This document shows, piece after piece, positions 8,208-16,773 of a stretch of 64,000 nt of DNA. This stretch comes from Glycocaulis abyssi (GTDB taxonomy: Bacteria; Pseudomonadota; Alphaproteobacteria; Caulobacterales; Maricaulaceae). The translations under genes were made by a program, and so were the position numbers. Location: positions 2,257,001-2,321,000 of the forward strand of contig NZ_CP163421.1 of the NCBI RefSeq assembly GCF_041429775.1, read 5' to 3'. Every line of letters starts with the position of its first letter. Positions within the stretch are counted from its first letter, which is position 1. Below the pieces are notes generated by a model. It did no database searches. It was not told the origin of the DNA and saw nothing but the letters and a program-made list of their open reading frames with translations.

Positions 8208-8241
8208 AAAAAACCCCGCCGGAGCACTCCGGCGGGGCTTT
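8208..8241 (-). terminator. Intrinsic terminator of the S9 peptidase gene
   Basis: A perfect 10-bp GC-rich stem (8214-8223 with 8228-8237, loop GCAC) is followed on the minus strand by a run of T residues, 28 bases after the peptidase stop codon. Confidence 0.88.
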
Positions 8242-8268
8242 CAATTTCAGGCGCAGGCTTGAAAGCGC

Positions 8269-10500
8269 CTACTCCTCACCATCCATCAGATTCTGCATCA
8301 GGAAGGTGTATTCCAGCGCCAGCCGGTTGGCCGTTTCGCGCAGGTTTGCCGCCGCAGAATGGCCGCCTTCCATGTTCTCGTAATAGAGCATGTCGAGGCC
8401 GAGAGCGCCGGTCAGATACGCCATCTTGCGGGCATGAGCCGGATGCACCCGGTCATCCTTGGTCGAGGTGAGAAGGAAGAGCGGGGGATACTCCCGGTCC
8501 GGGTCCACATTGTGCAGCGGCGAGATGGAGCGCAGGAAGGCGCGTTCGTCCGGGTTTTCATCCGGGAAGCCGTATTCGGCCTGCCAGCTGGCCCCGGCCA
8601 GCATGGTGTGGAAGCGCATCATGTCCAGAAGCGGCACCTGGCTGATGACCGCGCCAAAGAGATCCGGGCGCTGGGTATACATCACGCCGGTCAACAGCCC
8701 GCCATTGGAGCCGCCCACCACGCCCAGCTGGGCCGGTGTGGTGATGCCGTCGGCAATCAGCGCCTCCGAGACCGCAATCAGATCGTCATAGATGCGCTGG
8801 CGGTTGATGGTCAGGCCCGCCTGGTGCCAGGCCGGACCGAACTCGCCCCCGCCGCGAATGTTCGCCAGCACATAGGTGCCGCCATTTTCCAGCCAGAGCC
8901 GGCCCATCGTACCCGAATAGGACGGGTTCAGGCTTACCTGGAAACCACCATAGGCGTAGAGCAGGGTTGGCCCCGGCTCCGCGCCTGAGCGCTCCGGATT
9001 GTGGATGATGAAATAGGGAATGCGTGTGCCGTCGGCGCTGACCGCCTCGCGCTGCTCCACTTCCAGACCGGTGGTATCAAACCAGGCCGGCATCGATTTG
9101 GCGGGCGAGAGCGAAGTGGCATCCGCGCTGACCCGGTAGAGCGTGTTCGGCGTCAGATAACCCTGCGCCGAGACGAAGGCGAGATCGGACTGGTCATCGG
9201 CCGTGGTGATGGAGACCGAGGTGTTCTCCGGCGTCTCCACCTGGCGGCGCTGCCAGCCATTTTCATCACGGGTAAAGACCCACAATCCCCCGACGACATT
9301 CTCGTCGATCACGGCCAGCAAATGGTTCGCCGTAGCGGCAAACCCGCCGACCGACTGGCGCTCACCGGGGACGAACACCGTCTCGATGGCGGGCAGTTCG
9401 CCCGTTGCGGCCAGCTCAGACATGGAGAGCGAAAGCACCGCGCCCTGGGGATAGGTCTCGCCGCCTTCCACGGGCGTCCAGTCCTCCTCGATGGAGAAGA
9501 CCAGCTGGTCGCCAAACAGGGCTTGCGGGCTGACCCGGCGCGGCAGGGTAAGCCGGATCGGCTCGCCTTGCGCATTGTCCGGCAGCAGCCAGTACACGCT
9601 CTCAAAGAAGGTCTCGGCCTGCGTGGCCAGAAGATAGAACGTGCCGTCGGCCTGCTGGAAGCGGGCCGGCCACACGCCGACATCACTGGCGGCACCGGTG
9701 AAGACCACTTGCGCCTCTTCTATCGGCGTGCCCCGCGTCCAGCGCTTGACCACGAACGGATAGCCGGAGGTCGTGGTTTCAGCCGGATCGAGCGCGGTGG
9801 CGATCAGCAGCGTGTCTTCATCGATCCAGGCGGTCGTGCCCTTGGTGGGCGGAACAACAAAGCCATCCTCGACAAAGCTGCGGCTCTCCATATCCCATTC
9901 GCGGATATGGGCCGCATCCGACCCGCCATCGGAAAGCGTCAGCATGCAATGGCGATAATCCGGTGCCAGGCAGGACGAGCCACGCCACACCCAGTTGCGC
10001 CCTTCTTCGTCGGCCAGCGCATCGAGATCGAGCACGACATCCCATTCAGGGTTCGCCGTCTCATAGCTTTCCAGCGTGGTGCGCCGCCACAGCCCGTGCG
10101 TGTTCTGTGCGTCCTGCCAGAAATTCCACAGCTCGCTGCCGCGCACCGTCACGAACGGGATACGGTCTGTGCTTTCGAGCACCTCAAGCGCCCGGTCGAA
10201 GTGCTGCTGATAACGCGGATCGGCCTGCAGATGACCCAGCGAGCGTTCGTTCTGGGCGCGGGCAAAGGCAAGGGCTTCCTCGCCTTCCACCTCTTCCAGC
10301 CACAGCAATTCTTCCGAGCCGGACTGGATGGCCGCGTTCAGCGCGCGCGCTTCGGCGTCCACGCCCGCCCGCTCCTCGCTCTGGCTGTGGGATGAGGCTG
10401 CCGTTTCGTTCACAGTGACATCTCCGTTTCCGGCAGGATCACAGGCGGCCAGCAATAGCGCCGGGCCTGCAACCATCAGGGCCGCTTTATGCATCGTCAT
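8269..10500 (-). CDS. Prolyl oligopeptidase family (S9) serine peptidase, lipoprotein
   Basis: The protein of 743 residues has a lipoprotein signal ('ALMVAGPALLLAACDP') and is predicted to be anchored in the envelope. Residues of about 30-460 form the beta-propeller lid of the S9A family. The alpha/beta-hydrolase domain follows, with the nucleophile in 'VVGGSNGGLLTG', the Asp in 'LTSTKDDRVHP' and the His in 'EGGHSAAANLRE'. Enzymes of this family cut short peptides after proline. The ATG at 10500 is chosen because it gives a clean lipoprotein signal and has AGGGGGA upstream; a frame open to 10563 adds a non-signal lead. It ends in a clear terminator, so it is probably a single-gene unit. Confidence 0.92.
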   Translation of the reverse strand: MTMHKAALMVAGPALLLAACDPAGNGDVTVNETAASSHSQSEERAGVDAEARALNAAIQSGSEELLWLEEVEGEEALAFARAQNERSLGHLQADPRYQQHFDRALEVLESTDRIPFVTVRGSELWNFWQDAQNTHGLWRRTTLESYETANPEWDVVLDLDALADEEGRNWVWRGSSCLAPDYRHCMLTLSDGGSDAAHIREWDMESRSFVEDGFVVPPTKGTTAWIDEDTLLIATALDPAETTTSGYPFVVKRWTRGTPIEEAQVVFTGAASDVGVWPARFQQADGTFYLLATQAETFFESVYWLLPDNAQGEPIRLTLPRRVSPQALFGDQLVFSIEEDWTPVEGGETYPQGAVLSLSMSELAATGELPAIETVFVPGERQSVGGFAATANHLLAVIDENVVGGLWVFTRDENGWQRRQVETPENTSVSITTADDQSDLAFVSAQGYLTPNTLYRVSADATSLSPAKSMPAWFDTTGLEVEQREAVSADGTRIPYFIIHNPERSGAEPGPTLLYAYGGFQVSLNPSYSGTMGRLWLENGGTYVLANIRGGGEFGPAWHQAGLTINRQRIYDDLIAVSEALIADGITTPAQLGVVGGSNGGLLTGVMYTQRPDLFGAVISQVPLLDMMRFHTMLAGASWQAEYGFPDENPDERAFLRSISPLHNVDPDREYPPLFLLTSTKDDRVHPAHARKMAYLTGALGLDMLYYENMEGGHSAAANLRETANRLALEYTFLMQNLMDGEE

Positions 10501-10650
10501 GGATATGAAATCCCCCTTGGAAAAACTGGCGCGCATTGAACGCTGACCACGCAGGCACGTCAAAGCCCGCTACATTACAAACCTGAAATCTCTGATCCCT
10601 GTTGCCGCCCCGCTTGCGGAGCAGCCCAAGGAGGCGTATCGGCTAAACCC

Positions 10651-11475
10651 ATGAAAGCCTATGCCATGAACGGGGCGGGAAACGCCTTCATCGTCATTGA
10701 CGCGCGCGAGCAAGGCGGGCGGCTGGCCCTGTCGCCTGCACGCGTCGCGGCGCTGCATGAGCGCCGCCCGTTCGACCAGATCATGGGACTGGAAAGCCAT
10801 GGCGTCGCCGATGCGCATTTGCGCGTCTGGAACGCAGATGGCGGCGAGGTGGGGGCCTGCGGGAACGGCACACGCGCCGCCGCCTGGCTGATGTTTCAGG
10901 ATGATAACCGCTCACGCCTGACGCTTGCGGCACAGGGCGGCGCACTCGGCGCGCGCCGTCTGGACACTGGCATGGTGGAGGTCGATCTCGGCCAGCCCGG
11001 CCTTGGCTGGCGCGATATTCCGCTGGCGCGCGAGATGGACACGGTCCGGCTCGATTTCGGCATCGATCTTCCCGGCGGTGGACGCCTTGAAGGACCAGGC
11101 GCGGTATCCATGGGCAATCCCCATGCGGTGTTTTTCGTCGAGGACGTGGCCGCTCTGCCATTGGCCGGGATCGGCCCGAAAATCGAGCATGACCCGCTCT
11201 TCCCCGAACGTGTGAATGCAGGCTTTGCGCAAGTGATCGACCGCCAGACGATCCGGCTGAGGGTCTGGGAGCGCGGTGCGGGCCTGACGCTTGCCTGCGG
11301 TACCGGTGCCTGCGCGGCTCTGGTAGCCGCCCACCGGCGCGGCCTCACGGCGCGCGAGGCGGTCATCATCGCCGATGGCGGGGTGCTGCCCGTGCGCTGG
11401 GACGCGGACGGGCATGTGCATCTGTCCGGCCCGGTGGAGATGGAAGGCGAGCTGGATATTGAAGGACTGGTCTAG
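10651..11475 (+). CDS. dapF: Diaminopimelate epimerase
   Basis: DapF converts L,L- to meso-diaminopimelate for lysine and peptidoglycan synthesis. The 274-residue protein has both active-site cysteines: Cys70 in 'GACGNGTRAAAW' and Cys216 in 'TLACGTGACAAL'. It also has the conserved 'MNGAGNAFIVID' start and 'SMGNPHAVFFV' substrate loop. The start at 10651 fits this N-terminus exactly. Its stop overlaps that of the convergent GntR regulator by 4 bases. Confidence 0.96.
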   Translation: MKAYAMNGAGNAFIVIDAREQGGRLALSPARVAALHERRPFDQIMGLESHGVADAHLRVWNADGGEVGACGNGTRAAAWLMFQDDNRSRLTLAAQGGALGARRLDTGMVEVDLGQPGLGWRDIPLAREMDTVRLDFGIDLPGGGRLEGPGAVSMGNPHAVFFVEDVAALPLAGIGPKIEHDPLFPERVNAGFAQVIDRQTIRLRVWERGAGLTLACGTGACAALVAAHRRGLTAREAVIIADGGVLPVRWDADGHVHLSGPVEMEGELDIEGLV

Positions 11476-12269
11476 CCTTCGGTCTCGCGTAAGAGGCTCA
11501 TCTCGTAGACAAAGCGATTGCCCGGATGGACCGTGTCGGAGAACGCGATCACGCGTCCGCTCTTGTCATAATAGCGCCGCCTTGTGCGCAGGGCCGCAGC
11601 GCCCGCCTCACAATCAAGCCTTGCCGCTTCAGCTTCGGTCGTTACGCCAGCCAGAATGGCCTGATCGACCCGGGCGGTCGCCACGCCGCGCGTAGTGGCA
11701 ATCCATTCAATGATAAGCCCGTTCATCTCCACCAGCTTTTCCACCGGCGGGGCCAGATCGGCGCGGATATAGATATCGGTCAGCGCCAGTGGCGGCTCGC
11801 CCGGCACGGCGCGCAAGCCGGAAACGCGCATATATTCCCCGCCCGGCGCGATACCGAATGTGCGCGCCAGCTGGGATTCCAGCGAGATCATCGCCGTGGC
11901 ATCAGGCGTCAGGCGCGCATCGCGCGCATACTGCATCAGATCGTCCACATTGCCGAGGCGCTGGGAAAAGGCCGCCTTGCTCTCGGTGGCTATCACCAGC
12001 GTACCTGCCCCGCGCCGGCGCACGATCAGCCCGGCCTCGGCCAGAAGGCGCAGCGCCTCACGCGCGGTATGGCGCGAGACCTTATAGCTCTCGCACAGCG
12101 CATGCTCGGTCGGCAGCAACTTGCCGACCGGCGGATCACCCGCTGCGATACGTTTTTTCAGCGTTTCAGCCAGCCACACATAGCGCGGTGCGGCGCTGTC
12201 CTCGCCCCTGTCCTGTCCGGTTTGGGTCAAACAGGCTCTCCTGACGGCGTTCCGTTTCCGCCCGCTCAT
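11472..12269 (-). CDS. GntR-family transcriptional regulator with UTRA domain
   Basis: Residues of about 30-95 form the GntR winged helix ('KLLPTEHALCESYKVSRHTAREALRLLAEAGLIVRRRGAGTLV'-type pattern). The rest is a UTRA effector-binding domain with 'RVSGLRAVPGEPPLALTDIYIRADLA' and 'RRRYYDKSGRVIAFSDTVHPGNRFVYEMSL', as in PhnF/HutC-type regulators. The ATG at 12269 is preferred; the frame stays open to 12377, but that extension overlaps the promoter region of the divergent CpcT-like gene. The ligand cannot be told from sequence. A role in controlling the divergent neighbour is possible because only 122 bases separate the starts. Confidence 0.85.
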   Translation of the reverse strand: MSGRKRNAVRRACLTQTGQDRGEDSAAPRYVWLAETLKKRIAAGDPPVGKLLPTEHALCESYKVSRHTAREALRLLAEAGLIVRRRGAGTLVIATESKAAFSQRLGNVDDLMQYARDARLTPDATAMISLESQLARTFGIAPGGEYMRVSGLRAVPGEPPLALTDIYIRADLAPPVEKLVEMNGLIIEWIATTRGVATARVDQAILAGVTTEAEAARLDCEAGAAALRTRRRYYDKSGRVIAFSDTVHPGNRFVYEMSLLRETEG

Positions 12270-12391
12270 ACCATAGACCGGCGCGATTCCGTCAGCCTTT
12301 GTCAGGACAAACAAGGGGCGGCGGACAGGGCGCGCCCTTGCAACAGGCGCAGGGTCAGGCTGGAATGGCCCGGACAAGCTGGAGATCCGCC

Positions 12392-13075
12392 ATGATCGCG
12401 CTATTGCTGGCCGCCCTCGCCTTTGCAGAGCCCGAAACCGCGCCGCAAGCGCAGGCTGAGCCGCGCTATGGCACCGCCGACTATCGGGCCAGCTTTCTCA
12501 CCGGACGCTTTTCCAATACGCAGCAATACGAGGCGTGGCAGCGCGACGCGCAGCCGGATGCCCCCGCGTACGCGTTCGACCTGTACTACGCCACGCATGC
12601 GCGCGTGGAGGCGCCCGGACTTGGCGAGCACGTGATCTATGTGGAATGGCGCGCGGGCGCAGATGACGGCCCCATCAGCCGCCAGCGGCTCTGGGTGTTT
12701 CGCGAGGGCGAGGGCGGTTGGTCCCCAGGGTTTGACATTTTCGAGTTCCGCGATCCTGACAGCTTTGCAGGCCGCGCGGATGAAGAAGGCGCATTTGCAT
12801 CCCTTACCGCAGAGGACCTCATCGGCTACCCCGGGGAATGTCTGGTGGAGGCCCAGTCGCCAGCCCATGCGGGCTATTACTTCACAATAGAGAGCGATGA
12901 TTGCATCGTGACTGCCGAAACGGGGGAGGAAGTCCGTATGGGTGCCAGCCTGCGCGGCGATCACCACTTCTTCACCTATCGCGAATGGGGCAATACGCTG
13001 GAACACCAAGCTGCATACCGGTTCCCTGATGCCCCCTACCCCTACAGCTTCCGCCGCCTGCCCGATGAGGACTGA
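12392..13075 (+). CDS. CpcT/CpeT-family protein, exported
   Basis: The 227-residue product has a short signal peptide ('MIALLLAALAFAE'). Its domain resembles the CpcT/CpeT fold: 'FLTGRFSNTQQYEAW', 'YYATHARVEAPGLGEHVIYVEW', 'ISRQRLWVFRE', 'FDIFEFRDP', 'GECLVEAQ' and 'CIVTAETGEEVRMGASL'. In cyanobacteria this family attaches bilins to phycobiliproteins. Proteobacterial members have no known phycobiliprotein and no known role. The ATG at 12392 has GGAG about 8 bases upstream. The gene is followed 9 bases later by folP, so both may be on one transcript. Confidence 0.7.
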   Translation: MIALLLAALAFAEPETAPQAQAEPRYGTADYRASFLTGRFSNTQQYEAWQRDAQPDAPAYAFDLYYATHARVEAPGLGEHVIYVEWRAGADDGPISRQRLWVFREGEGGWSPGFDIFEFRDPDSFAGRADEEGAFASLTAEDLIGYPGECLVEAQSPAHAGYYFTIESDDCIVTAETGEEVRMGASLRGDHHFFTYREWGNTLEHQAAYRFPDAPYPYSFRRLPDED

Positions 13076-13084
13076 CACCTCGCA

Positions 13085-13891
13085 ATGACACAGCGCCCCC
13101 GCCCGCTCGTCATGGGCATTGTCAATGTGACGCCCGACAGCTTCTCCGATGGCGGTCAGCATTTTGATGCCGCCCGCGCCATCGTGCATGGGCGGGGCCT
13201 GATCGCGGCAGGCGCGGACTGGCTTGATATTGGCGGGGAAAGCACACGGCCCGGCGCGCAGCCTGTCAGCGAAGCCGAAGAGCTGAAACGTGTCGTCCCG
13301 GTGATCGAGGGGCTGGCTGGCACCGGCATTCCCCTCTCCATCGACACGATGAAGCCGGGCGTGGCGCGGGCTGCCATCTCCGCTGGCGCAAGCCTCTGGA
13401 ATGATGTGAACGCGCTGCGGGCCGATGACGCGCTGGAAACGGCCGCGGAGCTCGGCTGCCAGATCTGCCTCATGCACATGCAGGGCGCGCCGCAGACCAT
13501 GCAGGCCGACCCCGTGTACGAGGATGTGGTGGCAGAGGTGGAGACCTTCCTGCTGGCGCGCGCCGAGGCGGCCATAGAGGCAGGCGTTCCACGTGAAAGC
13601 ATCTGGCTTGATCCCGGCATAGGGTTCGGCAAGACGCTCACCCATAATCTGGCGCTGATGGCAGCCCTGCCACGCCTTGCAGGCCTCGGCTTCCCGGTCC
13701 TTTTCGGGGCGTCACGCAAGCGCTTCATCGCCGCGCTGAATGGTGATGCGCCCGCAGATCAGCGCCTTGGCGGATCACTGGCGGCTGCGCTGCACGCGGC
13801 CCGGTCAGGGGCCAGGATGATCCGCGTGCATGATGTGCGAGAAACCGTGCAGGCGCTGAAGATTCAGGCCGCTATCGCCAGCGCGCCTTAG
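13085..13891 (+). CDS. folP: Dihydropteroate synthase
   Basis: FolP joins p-aminobenzoate to hydroxymethyl-dihydropterin pyrophosphate in folate synthesis and is the target of sulfonamides. All family motifs are present in 268 residues: 'MGIVNVTPDSFSDGG', 'WLDIGGESTRPGA', 'SIDTMKPGVA', 'NDVNAL', 'LMHMQGAPQTMQ', 'DPGIGFGKT' and 'FGASRKRFI'. The length is normal. It overlaps the convergent helicase gene by 4 bases at the 3' end. Confidence 0.97.
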   Translation: MTQRPRPLVMGIVNVTPDSFSDGGQHFDAARAIVHGRGLIAAGADWLDIGGESTRPGAQPVSEAEELKRVVPVIEGLAGTGIPLSIDTMKPGVARAAISAGASLWNDVNALRADDALETAAELGCQICLMHMQGAPQTMQADPVYEDVVAEVETFLLARAEAAIEAGVPRESIWLDPGIGFGKTLTHNLALMAALPRLAGLGFPVLFGASRKRFIAALNGDAPADQRLGGSLAAALHAARSGARMIRVHDVRETVQALKIQAAIASAP

Positions 13892-15936
13892 CTGTCTTTG
13901 CGCGGCTTGCGCTTGATGCGCTTCAGCGTCTGGTCACCACCGGACGGGCCGTCGCCCTTAAAGGGCTTTTTGCCGGCCTGCGGTTTGCCATCCTTGCCGG
14001 ACTTGCCTGCGCGGAACGGTTTCTCGCCGCCGGCCGCCTTGTCCTTGCGATAAGGCTGGTCGCCCTTGAAGGATTTGCGGCCTTTGTGCGGCCCCTTGTG
14101 CGCTCCATCCGGCTTCTTCCCGCCGGACAGCGGCTTGATGTTCACACTCGGCGCAGGTGGCTTGTCCTCATAGAGGGCATCCTCATCGCGTTCAGCCCTG
14201 CGGGCGAAGCGTTCGCGGCGGCCCGGACGGTCATCACGGGGCGGGCGCTGGCGCGAAGGCGGCGCATCCGGATTGGCAGGCTGCAAGGGCGTATCGCCCG
14301 CGCGCCGGACCACCACGTTCTGGTCACGCTCGCGCGGCTCCAGAAGCGCTTTTTCGAAATGCTCCACCTGCGCGCCGGTGATTTCAAAGCGGGTGGCCAC
14401 CTCGCCAATGTCAATCGCGCCGATATCACGGCCCGTGACATCGCCCAGACGGCAGATCATCGGCACCAGCCAGCGCGGCTCGGCGCGCTGGCGCCGACCC
14501 ATATCCACTTCGAACCAGACACTGCCTTCAAACCCGGCACGCGGCGCGCGTTCGCGGCGCTCGCGCCGTTCAAACGGCTCATTGCGGTCGCGCGGACCTC
14601 GCTCCTCGCGCCGGACGGGGCCGCTATCCACGCCCAGCTCTTCAGGTGCCGGCAGGCGGCGCTCCAGCTCGGCCAGAAAGCCCAGCGCAATGCGCTCTGC
14701 GCCAAAGCGCTCAATGATCTCGCGCGCTTCGCTCAGCCGCTCCTCATCGATCTCGCCAGTAAAGGCGGGATGCTCGCCAAGGCGTTCACGGTCTTTCGCC
14801 CGGACGGCATCCGCATCGGGCGCATCCGTCCACTCCGCATCAAGGCGCGCATCGCGCAAAAGCCTCGTCGCCCGGCCGCGCTGGTTGAACCCGGTGACGA
14901 GAACACTGATACCCTTGGCGCCCGCCCGCCCGGTCCGCCCCGAACGGTGCAGCAGGGTCTCGGAATTGTTTGGCAGATCGGCATGGATAACCAGATCAAG
15001 GCCCGGCAAATCGATCCCGCGCGCGGCCACATCCGTCGCCACACACACCGCCGCCCGGCCATCGCGCAGCGATTGCAGCGCCTTGGTGCGTTCGGCCTGG
15101 CTAAGCTCCCCGGAGAGGGCGACGGATGCAAAGCCGCGATTGGCAAGGCGCGCCGCCATGCGGTTCACGCCTTCGCGCGTGCCGCAGAACACCAATGCGC
15201 GCGGCGCGCCATGATAGCGCAGCACGTTGATGACAGCGTTTTCCCGGTCACGCGGCGGTACGGCATGCACGACATAGCTGATATCGGCGTGCTGGCTGCC
15301 ATGACTGATTGTGGAGATACGCACCGCGCCGGACTGATAGGTCTGGGCGATGCGCGCGATCTCTTTGGACACCGTGGCCGAAAACAGCAGCGTGCGCCGC
15401 TCTTCCGGGGCGGACCCCAGAATGAATTCGAGGTCTTCGCGGAAGCCGAAATCGAGCATCTCGTCGGCTTCATCGAGCACGATGGCGCGAATGGCGGACA
15501 GATCCAGCGCGCCCCGCTCGATATGGTCCTTCAAACGGCCCGGCGTGCCCACGATGATATGCGCGCCGCGCTCCATGGCCCGGCGCTCTGCGCGCGGGTC
15601 CATGCCCCCGACCGCAGAGGCAATGCGCGCACCCGCATCAGCATAAAGCCAGCCAAGCTCGCGCTGGACCTGCAGGGCCAGCTCGCGCGTCGGCGCAATC
15701 ACGAGGGCTAGCGGGCTTTGCGAGAAAGCCAGCTTCTCATCCTCGCCCAGAAGATCAGGTGCCATCGCGATACCGAAGGCCACCGTCTTGCCAGAGCCGG
15801 TCTGGGCGGAAACGAGCAGATCCTGCCCAAAGGCATTATCGGCCAGCACCGCGCCCTGAACGTCGGTCAGCGTCTCATAGCCCTTGCGCGCCAGCGCAGC
15901 GCGCAGCGCGGGATGGATAGTGTCAGGCAGCGTCAT
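13888..15936 (-). CDS. DEAD-box ATP-dependent RNA helicase (DeaD/DbpA-like)
   Basis: The 682-residue protein has the full helicase core: 'AQTGSGKT', 'APTRELALQ', 'GTPGRLKDH', 'DEADEMLDFGF', 'FSATVSKEI', 'RGIDLPGLDLVIHADLP' and 'HRSGRTGRAG'. After the core come a linker, a DbpA-type RNA-binding domain around residues 490-570 ('RAEPRWLVPMICRLGDVTGRDIGAIDI') and a long Lys/Arg/Gly/Pro-rich tail. Such enzymes unwind structured RNA in ribosome assembly or cold-shock mRNA decay. The ATG at 15936 starts 'MTLPDTIHPAL'; an open upstream extension of 8 codons is not conserved-looking. The basic tail with repeated 'KPF..G' units is probably an unstructured RNA-binding region. Confidence 0.93.
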   Translation of the reverse strand: MTLPDTIHPALRAALARKGYETLTDVQGAVLADNAFGQDLLVSAQTGSGKTVAFGIAMAPDLLGEDEKLAFSQSPLALVIAPTRELALQVQRELGWLYADAGARIASAVGGMDPRAERRAMERGAHIIVGTPGRLKDHIERGALDLSAIRAIVLDEADEMLDFGFREDLEFILGSAPEERRTLLFSATVSKEIARIAQTYQSGAVRISTISHGSQHADISYVVHAVPPRDRENAVINVLRYHGAPRALVFCGTREGVNRMAARLANRGFASVALSGELSQAERTKALQSLRDGRAAVCVATDVAARGIDLPGLDLVIHADLPNNSETLLHRSGRTGRAGAKGISVLVTGFNQRGRATRLLRDARLDAEWTDAPDADAVRAKDRERLGEHPAFTGEIDEERLSEAREIIERFGAERIALGFLAELERRLPAPEELGVDSGPVRREERGPRDRNEPFERRERRERAPRAGFEGSVWFEVDMGRRQRAEPRWLVPMICRLGDVTGRDIGAIDIGEVATRFEITGAQVEHFEKALLEPRERDQNVVVRRAGDTPLQPANPDAPPSRQRPPRDDRPGRRERFARRAERDEDALYEDKPPAPSVNIKPLSGGKKPDGAHKGPHKGRKSFKGDQPYRKDKAAGGEKPFRAGKSGKDGKPQAGKKPFKGDGPSGGDQTLKRIKRKPRKDS

Positions 15937-16242
15937 GTAAGGGCCTCGCCGGGCACGCATTGGCAGGCGTTTCGCCAGCGCGCCGTAAAAATATCTGGCG
16001 CACGGGGCAGGCCCGGCACCAATTCAGCGCGGCGCTATAGCAGCTTCCCCGCGATAAGGGAAATGATCTGGCTTTGGCGGCTTACGGCTTCTCTATTCCG
16101 GTGGCCCACTCAGGCACAAGCAGCACGCCGTGCTGCTGCACCCGCCTGTTGTGGGCGGCAATTGCGCGCCTGTTCTGCTGCCGCCATGCCTTCGCTGCGG
16201 GATTAGTGTCTGATTTATGCCGAGGCCGCTCTGTCATTCTCG
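15937..16242. other. Intergenic region upstream of the helicase, no gene seen
   Basis: These 306 bases lie between the GNAT stop and the helicase start, both on the minus strand, so they should hold the helicase promoter and 5' leader. The only clear structure is a 17-bp palindrome at 16120-16136 (8-bp arms around one base). A plus-strand ORF across the region has no recognisable protein features and is not called. Confidence 0.5.
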
Positions 16243-16764
16243 TTACAACCCCTCAAAAACGCTATCGAAGCGCACCATGCCTTTCACGCCCTGCATCGCC
16301 GCCCGGTCCAGCCGCGAAATCATGAAGGCTTCTTCCGGAACGCCCTCATAGGGGCAGGCAATGCCCAGAGGGCCAGCCGGTACGAAGCCGAAGCGCGGGT
16401 AATAGGCCGGGTGGCCGATCAGCGCGACGAAAGGCGCGCCGCGCGCCTGCGCGCACGACAGCGCCGAGCGGCAGAGCGCGGACCCGACACCGCTGCGCTG
16501 GCCCGCCGGGTCAACGCTGACAGGTGCCAGCGCCAGCCCGTCAATGACCACGCCGCCCGCCGCGTCCACGATGGGTGCGGGCGAGAGCATGATGTGCCCG
16601 GCAAGCCCGTTGCCCGGTATCTCGGCGACCAGCGAGATCGCCTCCTCGCCGTGCTTGTCGCGCAAAAGATCGACCAGCCTTGCCTCGTCATCGCGCTGGA
16701 AGGCGGCATGGGTGAGCCGGTGAACCGCCGTCTGGTCCTGCTCTGTCTCAGGTCTGATCAGCAT
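16243..16764 (-). CDS. GNAT-family N-acetyltransferase (YhbS-like)
   Basis: The 173-residue protein shows the GNAT acetyl-CoA-binding pattern: 'GLAPVSVDPAGQRSGVGSALCRSAL' (motif A, Q-x-x-G-V-G) followed by 'FVALIGHPAYYPRFGFVPAG' (motif B). The PxYYxRFGF signature places it in the YhbS-like group, whose substrates are mostly unknown. It starts 9 bases after the ABC exporter gene on the same strand, so the two form a likely operon. Confidence 0.88.
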   Translation of the reverse strand: MLIRPETEQDQTAVHRLTHAAFQRDDEARLVDLLRDKHGEEAISLVAEIPGNGLAGHIMLSPAPIVDAAGGVVIDGLALAPVSVDPAGQRSGVGSALCRSALSCAQARGAPFVALIGHPAYYPRFGFVPAGPLGIACPYEGVPEEAFMISRLDRAAMQGVKGMVRFDSVFEGL

Positions 16765-16773
16765 GACCTGCCC

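Noticed and set aside
13923-14108. Repeated Lys/Gly-rich coding sequence at the end of the helicase gene as a DNA repeat array
   Set aside because: The units are loose protein-level repeats of a disordered basic tail, not a DNA tandem array or CRISPR.
15718-16206. Plus-strand ORF upstream of the DEAD-box helicase
   Set aside because: It runs antisense into the helicase gene and its extension has no protein-like pattern or ribosome site.
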